52,287 nucleotides of DNA. It comes from Oscillospiraceae bacterium (GTDB taxonomy: Bacteria > Bacillota > Clostridia > Oscillospirales > Oscillospiraceae). The position numbers and the translations under genes were made by a program. Each line of letters begins with the position of its first letter. Within the stretch, counting starts at the first letter, position 1. Under the pieces are notes generated by a model. The model had not been told where the DNA came from. It saw only the letters and a program-made list of their open reading frames with translations, and ran no database searches. This document shows positions 1-8,068 of the stretch, in pieces. The stretch is taken from contig JAFXXH010000013.1 of assembly GCA_017542425.1 (NCBI GenBank), forward strand, positions 1 to 52,287, in the 5' to 3' direction.

Positions 1-456
1 TGCTGCGCGGCGTGCCGGGTCGGCACGCCCTACAACCGGGCAGGTTCGGATTCGCCGGGGGTGGGGTCATGCCTTTGGCAGGTGCTGCGGGGGATGTCGA
101 GGACGCCATCCCCTACAGGGGAGCGGCTGTGGATTCGCCGAAGGGCGTTTTGTGTCGTAGGTGCTGCTGCGCGGAACGCCGGGGACGGCGTTCCCTACCG
201 GGCGGGTGCGGATTTGCCGGAGGTGGCAGGAAACCTTCGGCGGGTGCTGCGGGGGATGTCGGGGACGCCATCCCCTACGGGGGTTGTGCGGATTCGCCGG
301 AGGTTGGTCCGGGTCGTGGGTGTTGCTGCGCGGAAGGGGCAAGCCCCTTCCCTACAACGGGGGTGGGTGCGGATTCGCCGGGGGTTTGCAAAACCGGGGG
401 ACTGCTGCGCGGCGTGCCAGGGTCGGCACGCCCTACGGGGGTTGTGCGGATTCGCC
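1..456. repeat. Array of six ~80-nt hairpin repeat units
   Basis: Six units recur at about 80-nt spacing. Each holds a GC-rich hairpin, usually preceded by a form of TGCTGCGCGG, followed by CTAC, and then by (G)CGGATTCGCC (copies near 48, 131, 210, 290, 371 and 448). Stems: GGCGTGCC/GGCACGCC at 9-16/22-29 and 411-418/425-432; GGGGATG/CATCCCC at 90-96/107-113 and 252-258/269-275; GGAACGCC/GGCGTTCC at 173-180/187-194; GGAAGGGGC/GCCCCTTCC at 332-340/343-351. The stem sequence differs between units while pairing is kept. A related patch lies at 39744-40018. Several overlapping frames are open here, as expected of GC-rich repeats, but none has a credible start or codon pattern. The array may continue left of the window. 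No other gene is visible before 575. Confidence 0.8.
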
Positions 457-526
457 CTGCCATGTTCTGTGTCGTTGGCGTCTGCCGTGCGGGAACGCGG
501 CCTTCCTGGTTCTGCCCCGGAAGGCT

Positions 527-555
527 TTGACAAGCGGGCGCATATCGGTTACAAT
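527..555 (+). promoter_or_regulatory. Promoter of the SLOG/SLH cluster
   Basis: TTGACA (527-532), 17-nt spacer, TACAAT (550-555). Transcription would start near 562, leaving at most about 13 nt before the chosen ATG at 575. That rules out the in-frame ATG at 554, which lies inside the -10 box. Confidence 0.75.
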
Positions 556-574
556 GTGCGGGGTGATGGACTGT

Positions 575-1093
575 ATGGAAGAAGAAGCGATCTGCTGCGC
601 CTTTACGGGGCACCGGGACCGGAAGCTGCCCTGGGGCGACGACGAAACCGACTCGCGCTGCGAAACGCTCAAGCGCGGCATCTATGACGCGGCGGAGGCG
701 CTCTGGCTCCACGCGGGGGTCCGGCATTTCATCTGCGGCATGGCCCGGGGCGCGGACCTCTATTTCTGCGAGGCGATTTTGGCCCTGCGGAGCGAGCACC
801 CGGAAATCACGCTGGAGGCCGCCATCCCCTGCGAGGAACAGAGCCGCAACTGGCCGGAGGCGCTGCGGCGGCGCTATGACCGGCTGGTCTCCGAGTGCGA
901 CTATGTGACCGTCATCTCCAAATCCTTTACGCCGGACTGTATGCTGCTGCGCAACCGCTACATGGTGGACCGCTGCGGCTATCTGATCGCCGCCTACAAC
1001 GGCAGCCCCGGCGGGACGCTTGCCACGCTGCGCTACGCCCTGCGCCAGGGCAGACAAATCATACAATTACCGATGGAGGACTCAAAAGCATGA
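575..1093 (+). CDS. SLOG-family protein (DUF1273/YpsA-like)
   Basis: A 172-residue protein opening with a CAFTGHRDRK-type motif, then an ARGADLYFCEA segment in the middle and YNGSPGGTLATLRYA near the C-terminus. This layout is typical of the DUF1273/YpsA branch of the SLOG Rossmann-like superfamily, which is thought to bind nucleotides or nucleotide-sugar ligands; the cellular role is unsettled. The usual family length is about 170-190 residues, so it looks complete. The frame stays open upstream through the repeat array, but the promoter at 527-555 restricts the start to 566 or 575. I chose 575 because GGGGTG (560-565) sits 9 nt before it, though the leader is then extremely short. Its stop overlaps the next start as ATGA, suggesting translational coupling to the SLH-SGNH gene. 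Confidence 0.75.
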   Translation: MEEEAICCAFTGHRDRKLPWGDDETDSRCETLKRGIYDAAEALWLHAGVRHFICGMARGADLYFCEAILALRSEHPEITLEAAIPCEEQSRNWPEALRRRYDRLVSECDYVTVISKSFTPDCMLLRNRYMVDRCGYLIAAYNGSPGGTLATLRYALRQGRQIIQLPMEDSKA

Positions 1094-2352
1094 AGCGTTG
1101 GATCACGTTTTTGCTGTGTGCCGCCCTGGTCTGCGGCTGCTGCACCCTGCCCGCCGCCGCCTCCGGCGGCCTGAGCAACTTCCGGGCCACGGCGGTCTAC
1201 CGGGAGGGGCAGTTTGACGATGTGAAAGCCGAGGACTGGTACCACGACAACGTGGCCGCCGTCTATGAGCTGGGGCTGATGATCGGCGCGGGGACGGGCT
1301 TCAACGCCCAGGGCAACATCAGCGCCGCCGAGGCCCTGACCCTCTGCGCCCGCATCCACAGCATCTACCGCACGGGCAAGGCCAAATTTGAGCAGAGCAG
1401 CCCCTGGTATCAGGTCTATCTGGACTACTGCCTGGACCACGGCATCCTGGAGGGCAGCTACGCCAACTATGACGCGGCCCTGAGCCGCCGGGATTTCGCC
1501 ACGCTTCTGGCCCACTCCATGCCCGCCCCCGCCCTGCCCGCCATCAACGAACTGGAGGACAACGCGGTACCGGACGTGCGCGCCGAGGACGCGGGGGCGA
1601 CGGAGATCTACCGCCTGTACCGGGCGGGCATCCTTCGGGGCGGGGACGCCTACGGCAGCTTCCAGCCCGCCGCCCAGATCACCCGGGCGGAGGTGGCCGC
1701 CATGGTGACCCGCATGGCCTATCGCTCCCTGCGGCTGAAATTCGACTTGCAGAGCATGGGCTATCCCGATCTGCCCCTCCAGCCCCGGGTGGACGACAGT
1801 TTCTTCGTCAACGCCGCCATGCTGGGCAACTCCCTGGTGCAGGGGATGCAGATGTTCTCCGGCATTCAGAACATCCGCTTCTTCGGCGTGGAGAGCACCT
1901 CCGTCTTCCGCCCCGACGGGCGGATCGCGGTGTTCAGCCAGCTTTTGCAGGGGCGCTATGACAGGGTTTACATCGAATACGGCATCAACGAGCTGGGCTC
2001 CGGCGCATCGTCCATCGTCGCGGCCTACGGCGGCATCATCGACCGCATCCGCCAGGCCATGCCCGGCGTGGAGATCTATGTGATGAGCATGACGCCGGTG
2101 ACCTACCAGACCAGCACCAGCGGCAACGCCAGCGGCGCGGTCTTCTCCATGAACTCCATCCGCAGCCTGAACGCGGCGCTGCGGGAGATGTGCATCGCCA
2201 AACAGTGCTGGTATGTGGACTGCTGCGAGGCCCTCTGCGACGCCACGGGCTATCTGCCGGAATATTATATGGGCTGGGACAACTCCCCCCACCTGGCCGC
2301 CGCGGGCTATCAGGCCTGGGCCGAGGTGCTGCGGACCCATTACCACGCCTGA
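1090..2352 (+). CDS. Secreted SLH-domain protein with SGNH/GDSL hydrolase domain
   Basis: A 420-residue exported protein. Residues 1-25 form a signal peptide (basic start, hydrophobic core, AAAS cleavage region). Residues about 38-220 hold S-layer-homology repeats of the type DVKAEDWYHDNVAAVYELGLM and ITRAEVAAMVTRMAY, which usually anchor proteins to pyruvylated cell-wall polymer. From about residue 240 an SGNH hydrolase fold begins: GNSLVQG carries the likely nucleophile Ser248, YGINELG is the block III-like asparagine motif, and DNSPHL near the end supplies the likely Asp/His pair. Members of the fold remove acyl or acetyl groups, so a role in trimming wall polymers is plausible but inferred. 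It overlaps the upstream gene by 4 nt. Confidence 0.8.
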   Translation: MKRWITFLLCAALVCGCCTLPAAASGGLSNFRATAVYREGQFDDVKAEDWYHDNVAAVYELGLMIGAGTGFNAQGNISAAEALTLCARIHSIYRTGKAKFEQSSPWYQVYLDYCLDHGILEGSYANYDAALSRRDFATLLAHSMPAPALPAINELEDNAVPDVRAEDAGATEIYRLYRAGILRGGDAYGSFQPAAQITRAEVAAMVTRMAYRSLRLKFDLQSMGYPDLPLQPRVDDSFFVNAAMLGNSLVQGMQMFSGIQNIRFFGVESTSVFRPDGRIAVFSQLLQGRYDRVYIEYGINELGSGASSIVAAYGGIIDRIRQAMPGVEIYVMSMTPVTYQTSTSGNASGAVFSMNSIRSLNAALREMCIAKQCWYVDCCEALCDATGYLPEYYMGWDNSPHLAAAGYQAWAEVLRTHYHA

Positions 2353-2371
2353 GCGGAGGGACGGCGAAACC

Positions 2372-3136
2372 ATGAGAATGCGAAAGAAACCGAATCTGCT
2401 GCCCCGGATGGAAAAGGCGGGGGCAGTGCTGGCGACGGACCCGGAGGCGCTGCGGGGGCGCTGGCTGAAACAGTTCCCCGGCCGCCGGGAACTCTGGCTG
2501 GAGCTGGGCTGCGGCAAGGGACGCTTCACCGCCGAGACGGCGGCGCGGCACCCCGAGGCGCTGCTGCTGGCCGTGGAGAAGGTGCCGGACGCCATGGTGG
2601 TGGCCATGGAGCGGGCCGTAGAGCGGGGGCTTGACAACGTCCGCTTCCTGGACCGGGACGTGACGCTGCTGCCGGAACTCTGCGCGCCGGGGGAGGCCAA
2701 CCGCATCTTCCTGAACTTCTGCGACCCCTGGCCGAAAAGCCGCTGCGCCAAAAACCGCTTGACCGCGCCGGGCTTCCTCCGGCTCTACGCCGACGCGCTG
2801 CCGGAGGGTGGGGAGATCCACTTCAAGACCGACAATCTGCCCCTGTTCCAGTGGTCGCTGGAGCAGTTTCAGGCCGAGGGCTGGGAACTGGACGAGATCA
2901 CCAACGACCTGCACGCCGGTGGCGTCCAAGGCGTCATGACCGACTATGAGGCGAAATTCCACGCCGAAGGCGTGAAGATCAAGCGCCTGGTGGCCCGGAA
3001 AACGGCGGGCACGAAAACCACCGCCGACGGGGTCCCGGCCCGGCTGCGCAACGCCAGCCTTGCCGACGCCCATGGCCGGGCCGCGTCCCTGGCCGCCCAC
3101 ACGAAAAACGAGAGAGAAAGGGCGAATACGCCATGA
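2372..3136 (+). CDS. trmB: tRNA (guanine-N7)-methyltransferase TrmB
   Basis: A 254-residue class I SAM methyltransferase that forms m7G46 in the variable loop of tRNA. The SAM motif ELGCGKG lies at residues 44-50, and the family hallmark DPWPK at 118-122, followed by the SRCAKNRL segment. The ATG at 2372 is preceded by GGAGGG at 2355-2360; an alternative in-frame ATG lies at 2378. The protein is about 40 residues longer than typical TrmB because of a basic, low-complexity C-terminal tail (from about residue 210, ending ERERANTP) not seen in the family core. Its stop overlaps the exonuclease III start as ATGA. Confidence 0.93.
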   Translation: MRMRKKPNLLPRMEKAGAVLATDPEALRGRWLKQFPGRRELWLELGCGKGRFTAETAARHPEALLLAVEKVPDAMVVAMERAVERGLDNVRFLDRDVTLLPELCAPGEANRIFLNFCDPWPKSRCAKNRLTAPGFLRLYADALPEGGEIHFKTDNLPLFQWSLEQFQAEGWELDEITNDLHAGGVQGVMTDYEAKFHAEGVKIKRLVARKTAGTKTTADGVPARLRNASLADAHGRAASLAAHTKNERERANTP

Positions 3137-3888
3137 GATTCATTTCCTGGAACGTGAACGGCCTGCGCGCCGTGCTGAAAAAGGGCTTTGAGGACATCTT
3201 CTGGAATCTGGACGCGGATTTCTTCTGCCTCCAGGAGACCAAGCTGCAGGAAGGGCAGGTCAAGCTGGACCTGCCGGGCTACGAGCAGTACTGGAACTAC
3301 GCGGAAAAGAAGGGCTATTCCGGCACGGCCATTTTCACGAAGCACACGCCCCTGTCCGTCTCTCTGGGGCTGGGCGTCGCCGAGCACGACACGGAGGGGC
3401 GCGTCATCACACTGGAATACCCGGACTTCTATCTGGTCTGCGTCTACACCCCCAACGCCCAGGACGGGCTGAGGCGGCTGGACTACCGCATGGCCTGGGA
3501 GGACGCCTTCCGCGCCCAGCTCTGCGCCCTGGCTGCGCGCAAGGGCGTCATCGTCTGCGGGGATATGAACGTGGCCCATCAGGAGATCGACCTGAAAAAC
3601 CCCGCCACCAACCACGGGAACCCCGGCTTTTCCGACGAGGAGCGGGCCAAGTTCACCGAGCTGCTGGCCGCCGGGTTCACCGACACCTTCCGCCACCTCT
3701 ACCCCGACCGGACCGACGCCTACTCCTGGTGGAGCTATCGGGCCGCCGCCCGGGCGCGGAACGTGGGCTGGCGCATCGACTATTTCCTCTGCTCCGAGCC
3801 CCTGGCCGAGCGCATCGACAAGGCCTACATCTGCCCGGAGATTCTGGGCAGCGACCACTGCCCGGTGGGGCTGGACATGGCCCTATGA
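3133..3888 (+). CDS. xth: Exodeoxyribonuclease III (AP endonuclease family)
   Basis: A 251-residue member of the ExoIII/AP endonuclease family, which cleaves at abasic sites and removes 3'-blocking groups in base-excision repair. Metal and catalytic motifs are intact: WNVNGLRA at the N-terminus, LQETKL, the [15 protein letters not shown] block, WRIDYFL, and the terminal [10 protein letters not shown]. The length is normal. It sits between trmB and a dihydrouridine synthase with ATGA overlaps on both sides, so it is probably co-translated with tRNA-modification genes. No separate promoter is visible. Confidence 0.93.
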   Translation: MRFISWNVNGLRAVLKKGFEDIFWNLDADFFCLQETKLQEGQVKLDLPGYEQYWNYAEKKGYSGTAIFTKHTPLSVSLGLGVAEHDTEGRVITLEYPDFYLVCVYTPNAQDGLRRLDYRMAWEDAFRAQLCALAARKGVIVCGDMNVAHQEIDLKNPATNHGNPGFSDEERAKFTELLAAGFTDTFRHLYPDRTDAYSWWSYRAAARARNVGWRIDYFLCSEPLAERIDKAYICPEILGSDHCPVGLDMAL

Positions 3889-4859
3889 ACATCGGCGGCG
3901 TCAAGCTGGCCGGGCGGCTGTTGCTGGCCCCCATGGCAGGGGTGACGGACGCGGCCTTCCGCCACGTCTGCCGGACCCACGGGGCGGCGCTGACGGTCAC
4001 GGAGATGGTCTCCGCCAAAGCCCTGTGCTACGGGGACCGGAAGACCCTGGACCTGCTGCGCTGCTTGCCCGAGGACGCGCCCACGGCGGTGCAGATCTTC
4101 GGCCACGAGCCGGAGACCATGGCCCGGGCGGCCGTGCTGGCCCTGGAGGCCTCCGGCGCGCAGATTCTGGACATCAACATGGGCTGCCCGGTGGGGAAAA
4201 TCGCCGGGAACGGGGACGGCTCCGGCCTGATGAAGACGCCGGAACTGGCGCGGGACATCGTGGCCGCCGTGGTGGCCGCCGTGCCCGGCGGGACGCCGGT
4301 GACGGTGAAGATGCGCAAGGGCTGTGACAAGGGCAGCGTCAACGCTGTGGAACTGGCCCTGCTCTGCCAGGACGCCGGGGCCGCCGCCGTCACCGTCCAC
4401 GGGCGGACCCGGACCCAGATGTACGAGGGCCGCGCGGACTGGGACATCCTGCGGGAGGTCAAGCGCGCCCTTTCGATCCCGGTCATCGCCAACGGAGACG
4501 TGTTCTCCGGGGCGGACGCGGCCCACATTCTGGACTATACCGGCTGCGACGGGGCCATGATCGGGCGCGGGGCCTTTGGGGACCCCTGGATCTTTGAAGC
4601 GGGCAACGCCGCGCTGGCGGGGCTGCCGGTCCCGGAAAAGCCCCCGCTGACGGCGCGCATCGACACGGCGGTGGCGCAGATCGCGCACGCCGCCGCCCTG
4701 CGGGGGGAGCGCCTGGCCTGTCTGGAGGCCCGGCGGCATCTCTGCTGGTATCTGCGGGGGGTGCCCTACGCGGCGGCATACAAGGCCGAACTGGTCCGGG
4801 TGGAGACCCTGGAAGACGTGCGCCGGGCGGCGGCCAAACTCAAACGGAATCTGACCTGA
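3885..4859 (+). CDS. dusB: tRNA-dihydrouridine synthase (DusB-type)
   Basis: A 324-residue flavoenzyme that reduces uridine to dihydrouridine in tRNA D-loops using FMN and NADPH. It has the TIM-barrel start [11 protein letters not shown], the [10 protein letters not shown] motif with the catalytic cysteine, [22 protein letters not shown], and the [20 protein letters not shown] phosphate-binding loops. The start at 3885 overlaps the exonuclease stop (ATGA). The reading frame is also open upstream inside the exonuclease gene, but that extension lacks Dus similarity. The length matches DusB. It ends 35 nt before the sigma-factor start. Confidence 0.93.
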   Translation: MNIGGVKLAGRLLLAPMAGVTDAAFRHVCRTHGAALTVTEMVSAKALCYGDRKTLDLLRCLPEDAPTAVQIFGHEPETMARAAVLALEASGAQILDINMGCPVGKIAGNGDGSGLMKTPELARDIVAAVVAAVPGGTPVTVKMRKGCDKGSVNAVELALLCQDAGAAAVTVHGRTRTQMYEGRADWDILREVKRALSIPVIANGDVFSGADAAHILDYTGCDGAMIGRGAFGDPWIFEAGNAALAGLPVPEKPPLTARIDTAVAQIAHAAALRGERLACLEARRHLCWYLRGVPYAAAYKAELVRVETLEDVRRAAAKLKRNLT

Positions 4860-4894
4860 GCGGCGCGCCGTCAGGCGGAAAGGAGGAAAAGCGC

Positions 4895-5506
4895 GTGATC
4901 GGGTTTTCGGAACTGGAACTGATCTCCGCCGCCAAGGCCGGGGATCGGGACGCCTTTGAGCGCATCGTACTGGACAACGAGAGCGCCCTCTATCGCCTGG
5001 CCCTGCGCAGCCTCCGCAATCCCGAAGACGCGGCGGACGCGGTGCAGGAGACCTTTTTGAAAGCCTATACCGGCCTGGCCTCCTTCCGGGGAGACAGTCG
5101 GCTCTTTGTCTGGCTGTACCGCATCCTCTCCAACGTCTGCACGGACATCCTGCGACGGAGGCGGGACACGGTCTCCCTCTCCCCCGACGAGGACGGGGCG
5201 CTGCCGGAACTGGAGATCCCCGACACGCGCCACGACCCGGCGGCCCTGGCGGAGCGCAGCGAAACCCGCGCCCAGGTGCGCGCCGCCCTGGCGCGGCTGC
5301 CGGAGGACTTTCAGCGGCCACTGCTGCTGCGGGAGTACGCCGGGCTCAGCTATGAGGCGATCGCCGGGCTGCTGGGACTGCCCCAGGCCACGGTGAAGAC
5401 CCGCATTTTCCGGGCGCGGAAAAAGCTCTGCGCCCTCCTTTCCGCCGACGGGAACTTTTCCGCGTCGGCTGCGTCTAAGGCACGGGAAGGAGGTGAGCGG
5501 ACATGA
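4895..5506 (+). CDS. ECF-type RNA polymerase sigma factor
   Basis: A 203-residue ECF sigma-70 family factor. Region 2 (about residues 20-90) includes the DAADAVQETFLKAY block that binds core polymerase and the -10 element. Region 4 (about 125-180) has the LPEDFQRPLLLREYAGLSYEAIAGLLGL helix-turn-helix for the -35 element. It starts with GTG at 4895, chosen because a strong AAAGGAGG lies at 4879-4886. The following gene is a zinc-finger anti-sigma factor whose ATG overlaps the stop, the classic arrangement for an envelope-stress regulator. Its target promoters cannot be told from this window. Confidence 0.9.
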   Translation: MIGFSELELISAAKAGDRDAFERIVLDNESALYRLALRSLRNPEDAADAVQETFLKAYTGLASFRGDSRLFVWLYRILSNVCTDILRRRRDTVSLSPDEDGALPELEIPDTRHDPAALAERSETRAQVRAALARLPEDFQRPLLLREYAGLSYEAIAGLLGLPQATVKTRIFRARKKLCALLSADGNFSASAASKAREGGERT

Positions 5507-6384
5507 AAGACTGCGAAGCGATGCAGGAGCAGCTCAGCGCTCTGCTGGACGGGGAACTGGACGGGGAGGAAACCCGCCAGGTGCGGGCGCATCTGGCGCG
5601 CTGCCCGGACTGCCGGGCCTTCTATGCGGCCATGCAGGAGCTGTCCGGCCTGTTGGAGCCGGAGGCCCCGCCCGCTGCGCTCCACGCCGGGATCATGGCC
5701 CGGTTCGACCAGCGCGAACGGGTGCTGGCCCGACAGAAGCGGCTGGGCCGTCTGCGCCCGCTCTTCTCCCTGGCCGCCGCTGCGGCGATTCTGGTGGGCA
5801 CGGTGCTGACCCTGGGCCGGAGCGCGATGCACTTCGGCAAAAGCAGCGCCCCGGCGGAGACGGCTTACACCTACTCCGTGACGGCGGAGGCACCGTCGGA
5901 AGCTGGCGACGTACCGGAACATGACGGGATGCTGTTTTCCGCCGGCGCGGACCAGGCCGTCCAGCAGGCGGACGACGCGGCGGAATGCGAAGAGGCGGAC
6001 TGCGACGAAGCCGTCCCGGAGGCCGCCGCAGTCCCGTCAGCGGAGGAACCGCAGACCCCGGCGGCTGCCCGGAACGACGGGGCGCAGTTCGACGCCACGG
6101 ACAAAGCCGTCGAGACGACCCACGCCGCCGTCCGCCCCCTCCCCTCCCCCGACCAGGTGAGCCGGGCGGAACTGGAGCGGCTGCCCGACCACCAGGTAAC
6201 GACCTACAGCGGACGGGACGTGATCGCGCTGCTGCTGGAGAGTCTGGACGCAGCCGGAGACGACGCCGGAGCGGAGACCGGCGGCTGGCTCAGCTTTTTC
6301 AGCGGTGAGGACCTGTTGCTCCGTTTGTATCTGGACGAAAGCGCCCTGGACGCGCTGGAAGCGCGGCTGGAGATACAAGAATGA
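5503..6384 (+). CDS. Membrane anti-sigma factor with zinc-finger domain
   Basis: A 293-residue partner of the ECF sigma factor upstream. The N-terminal zinc anti-sigma domain carries H30-x3-C34-x2-C37 within CEAMQEQLSALLDGELD...HLARCPDC. One transmembrane helix lies at about residues 86-105 (LFSLAAAAAILVGTVLTL). The rest is an acidic, Ala/Glu-rich extracytoplasmic linker (about 115-210) and a small C-terminal domain (about 215-293) of unknown fold. Such proteins sequester the sigma factor at the membrane until a signal triggers release or proteolysis. The ATG overlaps the sigma stop, implying near-stoichiometric synthesis. The sensory domain does not match a family I recognise. Confidence 0.85.
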   Translation: MKDCEAMQEQLSALLDGELDGEETRQVRAHLARCPDCRAFYAAMQELSGLLEPEAPPAALHAGIMARFDQRERVLARQKRLGRLRPLFSLAAAAAILVGTVLTLGRSAMHFGKSSAPAETAYTYSVTAEAPSEAGDVPEHDGMLFSAGADQAVQQADDAAECEEADCDEAVPEAAAVPSAEEPQTPAAARNDGAQFDATDKAVETTHAAVRPLPSPDQVSRAELERLPDHQVTTYSGRDVIALLLESLDAAGDDAGAETGGWLSFFSGEDLLLRLYLDESALDALEARLEIQE

Positions 6385-6401
6385 CAGCAGGAGGTGTTTC
6401 T

Positions 6402-6986
6402 ATGAAACGAGCGGCTTACCTTGTTCTCGGCTTTTTCATGCTGCTGACACTTGCGGGCTGCGGACTTTTTCAAGTCGCTTCCCCAGAAAACAGAGAAGTA
6501 ATCGTTGAGGTTTCCAAGCAGGACTACTTGATCAAAAATAAGGACGCGAAACCCGTGGCTGTGCCGGAAGATTTTTCCTTTGCGCTGACCTGGGGCGCCT
6601 ACGGAATTAGCTCCTATGACAGCGCAAGCGGAAAACTCGTCAAAACCACTGACGCCGCTGACCCGGAGAATTATGTGACATACCACACGCTCACGGAGGA
6701 AGAACTGGCATACGTCTACGATTTGATTTCTTCCCTTGATGTGTTTTCCTATCCTGTGGAATATGACCCAGGCAATGGTTCCTCCGAACCGTCTATGACG
6801 TTGATCCTGACCGCACGCTTCGGCGCGGAAACCAGAACCATCCAAGCGGAGAACATCTCGTTTTCTATGACTTCAAAGGATGAAAAGGGACAGGCGTTCC
6901 TGAACGCCTGCGGGGACATCTCGGCCATGCTGACGGCGACGCCGGAATGGAAGGCCCTGCCAGATTACGAACGATACTATGAATGA
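6402..6986 (+). CDS. Putative lipoprotein of unknown function
   Basis: A 194-residue exported lipoprotein: basic start, hydrophobic segment, and an LAGC lipobox with the modified cysteine at about residue 22. The mature part shows no family I can name with confidence. An earlier in-frame ATG at 6381 overlaps the anti-sigma stop, but the ATG at 6402 follows a GGAGGTG ribosome-binding site and gives a clean signal peptide, so it is preferred. It is 17 nt downstream of the anti-sigma gene and likely in the same operon, so it may serve envelope stress. Base composition is visibly more AT-rich than the genes before it, hinting at a different origin. A strong hairpin terminator follows. Confidence 0.7.
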   Translation: MKRAAYLVLGFFMLLTLAGCGLFQVASPENREVIVEVSKQDYLIKNKDAKPVAVPEDFSFALTWGAYGISSYDSASGKLVKTTDAADPENYVTYHTLTEEELAYVYDLISSLDVFSYPVEYDPGNGSSEPSMTLILTARFGAETRTIQAENISFSMTSKDEKGQAFLNACGDISAMLTATPEWKALPDYERYYE

Positions 6987-7013
6987 AATCCACTGTCAAA
7001 AGCGCCCGAATGC

Positions 7014-7056
7014 AAAACGCCCGCCCGTCGGAAGCAAACCGACGGGCGGGCGTTTT
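7014..7056. terminator. Strong bidirectional-type terminator
   Basis: An 18-bp perfect stem (7014-7031 with 7039-7056), a 7-nt loop, AAAA before it and TTTT after it. It ends the plus-strand sigma/lipoprotein operon and would also stop minus-strand transcription from the antitoxin-like remnant and SDR. Confidence 0.9.
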
Positions 7057-7072
7057 GATTGGCAACCCTGTT

Positions 7073-7269
7073 TCAAATTCCAAATTCCATCGCAAGAATA
7101 GCATCCACCTCGTCTTCCGGAATGGTTTTCCCTGCGCGGATTGAACGCTCCGGGCAATTGCCTCGTCCAATTCCGCTCTGCTCATGGAGCCAAGCGCAAG
7201 CGGCAGCGGGACAGGCGGACGAAGTGCAGACGGCGTATCGCGCTCCGAAACAATATGACGTTGACTCAT
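7073..7269 (-). pseudogene. Frameshifted RelB-like antitoxin remnant
   Basis: Read from 7269, the first frame gives a short leader and then MSRAELDEAIARSVQ (inner ATG at 7185). The remaining antitoxin-like end, IRAGKTIPEDEVDAILAMEFGI followed by a stop at 7073-7075, lies in another minus-strand frame. Joining them needs one missing base around 7135-7145. The combined peptide resembles the C-terminal half of RelB-type antitoxins, which commonly end in an AGRT...GI-like pattern. No toxin gene is beside it. It starts 1 nt after the SDR stop. The frame break is seen directly; the antitoxin identity is inferred from short similarity and could be wrong. Confidence 0.4.
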
Positions 7270-7270
7270 T

Positions 7271-8068
7271 TCACCACTGGGCGTACAGCAGCCCGATAAT
7301 CCAGTTCTTCATCCGGCAGGGCAGAATCCGGGCCAGGATGCAGAAGAGTTTATACTTGAAGCCGATGGCGTATTCCTGCTTGACCTTCGGTTTCAGCGCC
7401 AGGGAGGCGATGTAGGCCCCGGCTACGGCGGGGTCCATGCCGGTCTGCTCGTCGCGCTCCATGACGGCCACGCTTTTGGCGATGCGGCCGCCGTACACGT
7501 CGTCCCCCACGGGGCTTTTTTTCCGGGCGGCGGTGAAGCCGGTGCGGATGTCGCCGGGCATGACGGCGGTGAGGCTCACGCCGAAGGGCTTCACCTCCCC
7601 CGCCACGGCGGCGGTGTAGGTGCTGACGGCGGCCTTGCTGACGGAATACCAGGCCTGGAAGGGAATGGCGCAGGGGGCGGCCACGCTGCTCAGGTTGACG
7701 ATGCGGCCATGCCCCTGGCGGCGCATGATGGGGATCACGGCCTTACAGCCGTTCACCATGCCGAAAAGGTTCACGTCCAGCAGCCGTCTGGCCTCGTCGT
7801 TCTCCGTGAACTCCGCCGCGCCGGAGATGCCAAAGCCGGCGTTGTTCACCAGGATGTCGATCTGGCCCTCCCAGAGCAGCACCCGCTGCACGGAGGCGGA
7901 GAACTGTTCCGCATCGCTGACATCGCAGGGGATATGGACCACGTTGGGGGTGTCGGCCCCGTGGCGGGAGAACTCGTAGACCGTGCAGCCCCGCTCCGCC
8001 AGGGCCAGGGCGGTCTGGAGGCCGATGCCGCTGCTGCCTCCGGTGACGATGGCGACGGTCTTGCTCAT
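7271..8068 (-). CDS. Short-chain dehydrogenase/reductase
   Basis: A 265-residue classical SDR. The nucleotide-binding motif TGGSSGIG is at residues 9-16, NNAG at 75-78, the catalytic serine in NLSS near 128, and YSVSK (Y141, K145). The C-terminus is hydrophobic and basic (KLFCILARILPCRMKNWIIGLL), compatible with membrane association. The ATG at 8068 overlaps the stop of the upstream alpha-oxoamine synthase (ATGA), so the two are coupled. In sphingoid-base synthesis an SDR reduces the 3-keto product of serine palmitoyltransferase, and the pairing makes that role worth testing. From sequence alone the substrate is open: many SDRs share these motifs. Confidence 0.85.
   Translation of the reverse strand: MSKTVAIVTGGSSGIGLQTALALAERGCTVYEFSRHGADTPNVVHIPCDVSDAEQFSASVQRVLLWEGQIDILVNNAGFGISGAAEFTENDEARRLLDVNLFGMVNGCKAVIPIMRRQGHGRIVNLSSVAAPCAIPFQAWYSVSKAAVSTYTAAVAGEVKPFGVSLTAVMPGDIRTGFTAARKKSPVGDDVYGGRIAKSVAVMERDEQTGMDPAVAGAYIASLALKPKVKQEYAIGFKYKLFCILARILPCRMKNWIIGLLYAQW

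Noticed and set aside
1..456. CRISPR array
   Set aside because: The constant parts are short flanks and the variable parts are self-complementary, without unique spacers or cas genes.
12..687. Several long overlapping open frames in the left repeat array
   Set aside because: They translate the GC-rich repeats in more than one frame, lack ribosome-binding sites, and show repeat-driven composition, so coding is not supported.
1033..2751. Long minus-strand open frame opposite the SLH and trmB genes
   Set aside because: It is a GC-skew shadow of real plus-strand genes and has no recognisable domains or start signals.
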